The notes under the pieces were generated by a model that made no database searches, was not told the DNA's origin, and worked only from the letters and a program-made list of their open reading frames with translations. The translations under genes were made by a program, and so were the position numbers. DNA of 64,000 nucleotides, taken from Artocarpus heterophyllus (Eukaryota > Streptophyta > Magnoliopsida > Rosales > Moraceae). The DNA lies in NCBI GenBank assembly GCA_025403435.1, contig CM046332.1:10161903-10225902 (forward strand), in the 5' to 3' direction. Shown one piece after another: positions 59,278 to 64,000 of the stretch (positions are counted from its first letter, which is position 1; each line of letters starts with the position of its first letter).

Positions 59278-59907
59278 ATGGAGAAAAAATTTCTTCGAAA
59301 GGGCCCTAAAAAACCACCCATTTCCGTCTTTCAAGCAGACGAGGTGTTCGTTAAGAAGATCCTCTCAAGAAACTCAACAGATGGAAATTGCTCTTTCCGC
59401 TTACAAAACTTCAGAGCCCCAGCTGAAGTCCCCTTTAAATGGGAATCTCAGCCCGGAAAATCCAAAGACCCGCCAAAGGGTGACCTTTTCCGCCCTCCGT
59501 ATGCCGATCCGCTGCCGTCCCCAGAGGCGAGTGCACCACACGTGCCAGCGCCATCCCCACGAGCCCCCATGCCTCCTGTGTCAGAGGGGGAGGTTAATAA
59601 TGTTCTGTTATGGAAGAAGCTGATTGAGAGAGGCCACAAAACGGTTAAGAAGGTTAGACCGAAGGTGGCAAGGGCGGCGTCGATCACGGTGGCAAGGGCG
59701 GCGTCGATCTCGGTGGCGCGTGGCTTAGTCATGTTTGATGGGATATTGCCCAAATCCAATTATTACAGTGACTATTTTAATTCTTCCATTGTTTCAAGTT
59801 CGTCTCAACCTTCTTCTTCATCGTCCAACAATTCCCTTGCCTTTGACGGGACTTCAAAAGTACAAAACTTTGTAAGGGGTGCATTAAATGGGCCATTTAG
59901 ATCATAA
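59278..59907 (+). CDS. DUF688-like small plant protein, host gene 2
   Basis: A 209-residue soluble protein in one exon. N-terminal block: VFVKKILSRNSTDGNCSF (about residues 23-40) then VPFKWESQPGKSKDPPKGD (about 51-69). It is the same signature as in the protein at 10659-11285 (KVLSRNSS and IPFQWEMQPGTPKDPP), so the two are paralogues. A proline-rich stretch (about 71-101) and a basic segment with a duplicated (I)(T/S)VARAAS unit (about 131-148) follow, then a serine run (170-187). No signal peptide, membrane span or catalytic motif is seen. The central and C-terminal parts have diverged from the other copy. The start is the first ATG after the TATA box, in a tolerable context (ATCATGG). A 23-A tract lies about 95 bp after the stop. 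Function not established. Confidence 0.83.
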   Translation: MEKKFLRKGPKKPPISVFQADEVFVKKILSRNSTDGNCSFRLQNFRAPAEVPFKWESQPGKSKDPPKGDLFRPPYADPLPSPEASAPHVPAPSPRAPMPPVSEGEVNNVLLWKKLIERGHKTVKKVRPKVARAASITVARAASISVARGLVMFDGILPKSNYYSDYFNSSIVSSSSQPSSSSSNNSLAFDGTSKVQNFVRGALNGPFRS

Positions 59908-60003
59908 TATTCTGCTTGTTGAGATGACTATATGTATTGTCATGATATTTATTTGCTTTTTGTGTGGAGCGTGGATCTTTTGATATACATTGGCTATATT
60001 CAC

Positions 60004-60026
60004 AAAAAAAAAAAAAAAAAAAAAAA
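60004..60026 (+). repeat. A23 tract downstream of host gene 2
   Basis: Uninterrupted run of 23 A starting about 95 bp after the stop codon, at the place where an mRNA end might be. It could be a simple mononucleotide repeat or the tail of a retrocopied gene. Confidence 0.6.
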
Positions 60027-60519
60027 GCCTATTGGCGTGTTAAAGTTGTGATGAGTTCATATTGCATGTAATAGCAATTAAAAGTTGTCATTGTACACAT
60101 TTTACATTTTTCCATGTGCAATATGTATTACTCCAGAATGTTTTGGTTTAATATTGGTCAATAGAAATAACAGTTAAGTTTGAGGAATGTGTGTGCATTT
60201 ATATATATATATAAACACACACACATATATACAGCATAAATAATGAAGTTTTTTTTGTCGATGAATAATACATATATGTGTTTGTAATAATATGCTTGGC
60301 GGAAATCGATTTTATTAACACCTTATTGTAACCCTTTTTGGCTGGGAAATATATCTCCTCTTTATCAACAAATGATAGCTTTTCATACAATCGGGGATAG
60401 CAAAAAATTTATAAACAAACTACGTAAAATCCTTTCACCCTCCATGTTTTATATAGTAATATTGTTTAGTTTAATAGAAATGTAGTGTCATTTCAATCTT
60501 TTGAAGCTATAAGTAACAA
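60027..60519. other. Intergenic between host gene 2 and CACTA element
   Basis: Contains a TA/CA microsatellite (60200-60232). No gene seen. Confidence 0.5.
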
Positions 60520-60559
60520 CACTACTACAGACTGGAAATTTCATGAAGGTTTAAAACAG

Positions 60560-60890
60560 TTGTAGAAAAAATTTTATGACGGTCAAAAAACCGTCGTGAA
60601 AGCTTCAATCGTGGTATAAAAATCAAGTTTTCACAACGGTTTTTTACCATAGTAGAATCTCAAAATAAGCACCAATTTGGGGGGTATGGGAGGACCTCTT
60701 GCACGACAGCTTTTTAAAAAACCGTCGTGAGCTGTCGTGCAAGAGGGCAGTTTCCACGATGGTTTTCATAAAAACTGTAGTGGAAACTTCACATTCCATG
60801 ACGGTTTTTTAGGAAAACCACCGTGGATTGTTGGTCCACGTACAACATTTCCATGACGGTTTTTTCCTAAAACCGTCGTAAAAAATTGGT
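60560..60890. repeat. Subterminal ACGGTTTT/ACCGTCGTG repeats of the CACTA element
   Basis: About ten direct and inverted copies of ACGGTTTTTT or AAAACCGTCGTG, for instance near 60588, 60636, 60720, 60762, 60803 and 60858. Such arrays in En/Spm elements are binding sites for the element's own DNA-binding protein. Confidence 0.78.
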
Positions 60891-61795
60891 ATTGCACAAA
60901 AAAATTGCCAAAATTTTATATTTCTTAGGGGATGGCTAGTCTTGTGTGTTATCCATTACAATAAGACCCTGATTGTATACAAAAAATGATGTATTTTGAA
61001 ATTACACGATATTTACAAGATCATGTACATTTGAGCTATTCTGTACAATCGTTTATCTACTATCTTTATCTAAAAATGACATACCTATTTACAAATTGTA
61101 CCTACTCTATTCTAACTTCATTTATATCTGTATGTATATAAAATTCTTTTTTTGCAAGGCCTTATATACTACCATTAATTATATCTCTCTTGAAACATAA
61201 ATTAAAAAAACCACATTCTACGTTTTCTTGTTGTCTTGGACACTTATGTCTAGAATATAGCATTTCGTTTGGTTAGCATGTGACACCGCTTCCCACTTGA
61301 AGCTTCCAATCATTAAGCACCCTAATAATGTGTCATGATTAAATAAATTAATAGACAATACAATTATGTAAAACTTAAAATAGTTAATTTTATAAGAGAA
61401 CGTTAGTCTTACAATCTTGTGAGTGATACAAAATCATCATGTGGTGGGTGTCCGAGGGGATCAAACTAATATATTTGATCCTCCCATGGTGAAATAAGTG
61501 CCAACATCTAATGTTCTCCAACATTTATGGCGCCAAGAATAATTTCCTCCTTGATGCTTGAGCTAATAGGTGGAGGAGTGACGTGGTGCGCTCTTTGCAG
61601 TCACTTTGTAGGTTTTTTGCAGCACTTGAAACAATTGCCGGAGATATGAAGCCGAAATTATGCGCCTTGCCTTGAAGTTCACAATATTCGACAAAAAAAC
61701 TACAATAAAAAACAATACACTCAATTATTTGAAAGCACCTTACAACTCTACCAATATTTTAAAAATTACGAATTAAGGATAACGTTATTACCTGA

Positions 61796-63745
61796 GGTAT
61801 ACCATGATACTGTTTGCCCCGATTTGATCAAAGTTGATGAAGTAGTAAATGTCTTCATACCCCAAATAGATAGGCAATTCATTGCCAATGATATTTTCTG
61901 ATATCGGGCACTAAATCATCAACCAATCGTGCATGAAAGAATGTGTGTATAAAGCCAACTGCATAAATTTTGGAGGTATTAAAGAGAAGTTAAATGCAGG
62001 AAGTGGCTTATTCACAATGGGTTGTTCTTGTTCTTGTTTTTACCTTAGGTTGTGATTGTCTTGCTTTTGTAAAGCTTTTCTTTTTTGGAATTTCTTTCCC
62101 CTTAAGTCTTGTGGAATGTGGCTAGGTGCTTGACTCGTCTTTGTCATTGTAATGACTTCAATTAACCTCTTCGGCCATGCGATGAAACTTTTGACGGCTT
62201 CACTCACAGTTGTTGCTTCAAATGTCGGAACAGGCAATTCAACTATTCTAATTCTAATGGTAATGATGCTAACACGTACATTTTCTTCCCCTAACGGTCT
62301 TCCATGGACTGTATCAGTTGGAAGACTCTCCATCCATGCCTTCCCAAGTGCAATAAGTGCACACCCACCATTAATTCTATCGTCAACAAAGAGCCTGCAT
62401 TTTTGACATTGTTCGGGCTCTTGACGATGAGGTGACAATTGGACTTTTGTACCTTGTGGAGCTTCTACTACATTTTCGGGTGGGTTATAGCTAGCCTTGA
62501 AGCTTTGCATTGTGGGATGCTATCATTCGTTGATTTGGCACGTCCTTGGGAAATGAGCTCGGTCATAAGACCTCACAGTTTTGCAATTTCCATTTGCATC
62601 TTCAACTTTGGGAAGTCAATTTTGAACCTGGTTGGAGGTCAAAGTATTGAGACTACTTCACGTACTTTAATTGACCGCGAACACAGTCCTGAATGTTCTA
62701 GTTTCCCTAGTGCCCTCGTCAATATGTCATCGTTACCAATGGATTGAAAGGTCCCTTGACTTTGTTGCATCATGTACTCATCCTGTAAAACAACAACAAA
62801 ACTATGTTATTCTTAATATTCTTCAATAGGTATTATATTACAAATTAATAATTTGAGTTCAATAAACTTACAATCAATTTTCCAATTTTTTCTACTCTTG
62901 GATTTTTAAACTATCCATTGAGACCTTGATGTAGTTTTACCCACAACTCCTCTTGTGTTGGTAGCACGCCCGTCTCAACTAACTATATTATGCTATTTTA
63001 GTAATGTATTAATGATAGAATAATTGATATATGTAATATGTGTAAGAAATTAATGTATCAATGATTGCTCCAGCTCTCTATATTTGACTCGACCAACCAT
63101 AGAATAGTATTTATTTTCGGCTCTTATTTTTCTTGTGTTAGCTAATAGCAATTGGAATTTGATAGAATGCCGATACCTTACAAAAGCTTTCCAATCGTCA
63201 TTGTTTATTGAGGGGTTGCAGTGTACTACCATAAAAGGTCACTTATATACATTTTCATCATCCTCCTCTGGAATAGAAAGGTATGGCTGTGTAAAGGTAA
63301 CGTAGAGGTCGGATCTAAACCCCTTTGCTAATTTACCTTAAGCCTTCAAAGCCTTTTTCCTATACCAATCCTCGACAGTGAAAGCTTCATAAATCTCTCT
63401 CCAAATCACACCTTCTACTTAGTCCAAATCCTTAGATCTCTAATCTTTAATCTATATAGGAATGTGTTCTCGACTAAGGACTCTAATCCAACTACTAAAT
63501 TCATTGCCAAGTGCACCTTTCGGTTGGGCTTTTGAATCAAAAGTAACTTCTATTCTTAAACCTTTCTTCTTTATCCATTGAACTTTTTTCATCAAAGTAG
63601 CTCTTCGCTCAAAATCTACTTTGGGATGGAATTCGGTGTGCCTTTGTGGCTTTCTACCATGTTTTCCCTTGCTATATTGAGAGGAAGATGGAGTGCACTC
63701 TTTATACTCCTTCTCATAGTGGTCACTATTGATCTCTTGAGACAT
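61796..63745 (-). pseudogene. TNP1/Transposase_24-like gene of the CACTA element, broken
   Basis: Read on -, ATG at 63745. The opening is basic, then KVQWIKKKGLRIEVTFDSKAQ and EFSSWIRVLSREHIPI, the usual beginning of the plant Ptta/En/Spm Transposase_24 region. After stops come VIWREIYEAFTVEDWYRKKALKA, a PSINNDDWKAFVRYRHS block (63050-63232) and a predicted coiled part. At 62040-62510 lies a CxxCRLFVDD...VSEAVKSFIAWPKRLIEVI segment of the DUF8039 kind found in the same proteins. The last recognisable piece, ELPIYLGYEDIYYFINFDQIG, ends near 61796. At least five stops or shifts lie between blocks; some gaps could be introns. Probably a non-functional DNA-binding/accessory transposase. Confidence 0.75.
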
Positions 63746-64000
63746 TTTACTGATTCAAAGTAAGCATAAACTAACACATACATACTAATATTACATTAAA
63801 ATTTTATTGAAACTCACATATCATCTAAACTTTTTAATTATTCATCATCATCACAATCATCACACATCAAAAAAGTATAAACAAATTAATTTTAATCAAT
63901 AATGATCCATACTATTTATTTTAATTAACAACAAAAATTTAAAAATAAAAAAGAAACCAATTAATATATTATAAATTTACGTATTAAAACATCAATTCAC

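Larger units (their letters stand above)
60520..64000 (-). mobile_element. CACTA (En/Spm) transposon, 3' end and part of its genes
   Basis: Left terminus CACTACTACAGAC at 60520 is a CACTA-type end, followed by about 350 bp of subterminal repeats (60560-60890). A decayed TNP1/Transposase_24-type gene points toward this end on - (61796-63745). The other terminus is beyond the window. 60895-61795 has no clear coding sequence. The final 250 bp are AT-rich with no feature seen. Confidence 0.8.

Overview
The window is nuclear DNA of a flowering plant, most likely a eudicot. It is AT-rich, with few host genes in a dense stack of LTR retrotransposons (Ty3/gypsy chromovirus, Tat-type and probable Athila-type; Ty1/copia) and En/Spm (CACTA) DNA transposons. 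Only two host genes are convincing: short intronless genes at 10659-11285 and 59278-59907. Both carry the plant DUF688-like signature PF(Q/K)WExQPGxxKDPP. They are related and lie about 48 kb apart on the same strand, so they look like a dispersed tandem pair pushed apart by transposons.

Layout. (1) 1-8510: a young chromovirus of Tekay/Del type whose 5' LTR begins about 430 bp before the window. It has one intact 1530-codon gag-pol and nearly identical LTRs. (2) 8511-12404: unique DNA with host gene 1. (3) 12405-24716: a decayed Tat-type gypsy element with gag-pol on +, an antisense ORF on -, and a 3' LTR; a 2984-bp solo LTR (17559-20542, duplication ATAAC) sits inside it. (4) 24717-57647: an old Ty1/copia element torn into pieces. 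Into it went a complete copia of the same family (28656-38299, duplication TATCA). It also holds a block with an Athila-like scrap plus a third copia LTR and leader (38979-43718). A second composite block (45459-55360) consists of a CACTA TNP2 pseudogene split by a 3743-bp solo LTR (duplication GCATC), a Tat LTR piece and a truncated copy of the 17559-type LTR. (5) 57648-60519: unique DNA, a fold-back CACTA MITE (58209-58720, duplication CTT) and host gene 2. (6) 60520-64000: one end of a CACTA element with subterminal repeats and a decayed TNP1/Transposase_24-type gene on -.

The most unusual signal is not a gene. A palindromic 14-mer, TTCGGC-AG-GCCGAA, and its decayed variants occur in clusters with centres mostly 21-22 bp apart (two DNA helical turns) and unrelated spacer sequence between them. 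The clusters occur in the noncoding parts of otherwise unrelated elements: the chromovirus LTRs (8 perfect cores each), the TGTAACACCC-type LTRs (at both ends, in opposite orientations), every copia LTR copy, and every copia leader between primer-binding site and gag. They are absent from the Tat LTRs, the CACTA elements and the host-gene regions. This looks like a shared, phased binding-site array that several retrotransposon lineages have acquired or kept. Its function is unknown.

All calls come from reading the sequence and the conceptual translations. Family names rest on recognised motifs, and divergence figures are counts by eye.
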